From positions 62,001 through 126,000 of the forward strand of contig NZ_JAJJWI010000005.1 of assembly GCF_020907275.1 (NCBI RefSeq): a stretch of DNA of 64,000 nucleotides. Direction: 5' to 3'. This stretch comes from Pontibacter silvestris. Its GTDB lineage: Bacteria > Bacteroidota > Bacteroidia > Cytophagales > Hymenobacteraceae. Under the pieces are notes generated by a model that was given only the letters and a program-made list of their open reading frames with translations, searched no databases and was not told the origin of the DNA. Made by a program: the position numbers and the translations under genes. Numbering within the stretch: the stretch's first letter is position 1; each line of letters opens with the position of its first letter. Of the stretch, positions 63,505 to 64,000 are shown piece after piece.

Positions 63505-64000
63505 TATGAATGGTTTTAAGATTAAAATTGATTAAACGAAAATGCTTGAATAAGGCTGAAAAAGCCAGATAGCAGGTACAGAGTGGACGATATGTGCATT
63601 AAACCCCCAGAGGGGTAATAATGATTGAGCATGTAGAACCAAAGCCAAACGCTGTACTTACACCAATAGACATAGCTATCTTTTTCTTCATAGAAGTTGT
63701 TGTCTTGGGTGATATTGTTTTTTTGCTTTTCATGACTTTGATGGTTCAATATTGGGACTATTTAGTTCTGAAGCAAGAATTTGTTTGCTTTTTTATGAAA
63801 TCAATGCTAAAACTATTGTAAAGCAGTGTAAAACGGAACAGAATAAGCTACCATGCTTGTTTACAATTTTAACTAACTTTGCAAATTCTGTTAACATTAA
63901 AATTAAGTTGGCAGGTGTTGAATTATATAAAAACAGGCACAGAGCCAATGTGGCTGCTGCCTTAGCATAATTATTTTGGAGTCAACAAAAGAAATAAAAA
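63505..64000. other. Leader region of the threonine operon and upstream flank
   Basis: About 500 AT-rich bases. No Thr/Ile-rich leader peptide with an attenuator is visible on the minus strand. On the plus strand a -7-like element TAACTTTG (63874-63881) and a TTTTGGAG site near the end may belong to a rightward gene beginning just beyond the window. The frames here look accidental. Confidence 0.4.

Noticed and set aside
63522..63749. 75-codon frame upstream of the aspartate kinase, considered as a threonine-operon leader peptide
   Set aside because: It lacks a run of Thr or Ile codons and an attenuator hairpin, so attenuation cannot be supported.

Overview
The window looks like chromosomal DNA from a Bacteroidota bacterium, most likely Cytophagales / Hymenobacteraceae (Pontibacter-like; the genus is inferred, not proven). 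The evidence is: Bacteroidota-type promoters (TTG, 19-21 bp, TAnnTTTG) at several starts; type IX secretion (T9SS) C-terminal sorting domains on two large secreted proteins; a LytS/LytTR pair; a fused isobutyryl-CoA mutase (IcmF); and many short lipoproteins. I see no rRNA, tRNA, CRISPR array, transposase, integrase or prophage gene.

Layout. 0-4.5 kb: accessory block of small low-complexity genes, namely a small membrane protein, two Thr/Gly/Asp-rich lipoproteins and four hydrophilic, disorder-like proteins rich in Arg, Asp, Asn and Tyr. 4.6-8 kb: OmpR-type regulator and histidine kinase, then a PepSY-like/SdiA-regulated-like lipoprotein; 11-bp-phased repeats lie before both units. 8-11 kb: arsenic cluster arsR-arsI-metallophosphoesterase-acr3. 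11.3-15.3 kb: T9SS-secreted protein converging on an SGLT-like sodium/solute symporter. 15.6-23.1 kb: leftward transporter cluster (DedA, Kup, flippase-like protein, two APC permeases). 23.2-31.9 kb: secreted proteins, dapA, LytS/LytTR, ligA (with an 11-base C tract), a GNAT acetyltransferase and periplasmic proteins. 32-36 kb: orphan cytochrome oxidase subunit III-like protein and a large T9SS type B protein. 36-44 kb: GreA-like factor, DUF2147 protein, a probable short structured transcript with a 22-codon ORF, NlpC/P60 hydrolase, M61 peptidase, glutamate dehydrogenase, and two related small proteins of a STAS-like type. 44-49.6 kb: FKBP isomerase, then a TetR-controlled tripartite efflux operon (TolC, EmrA-like, EmrB-like). 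49.7-56.6 kb: FMN-binding glutamate-synthase-like protein flanked by two tiny single-span membrane proteins with similar acidic tails, IcmF, and a PAS-LuxR regulator. 56.8-64 kb: lepA, folD, and the leftward threonine operon (aspartate kinase, thrB, thrC).

How the parts fit. Aspartate kinase, ThrB and ThrC, with DapA elsewhere in the window, cover parts of the aspartate family pathway; homoserine dehydrogenase is not here. The ars genes form one arsenical detoxification unit. The TetR palindrome sits inside the efflux operon promoter, so autoregulated induction is likely. The strongest candidates for undescribed biology are the structured transcript near 37.55-37.86 kb, the paired micro-membrane proteins at 49.7 and 52.1 kb, the disorder-rich cluster at 2-4.5 kb, and the repeat sites tying the two-component system to the PepSY-like lipoprotein. 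All starts and functions are read from sequence only.
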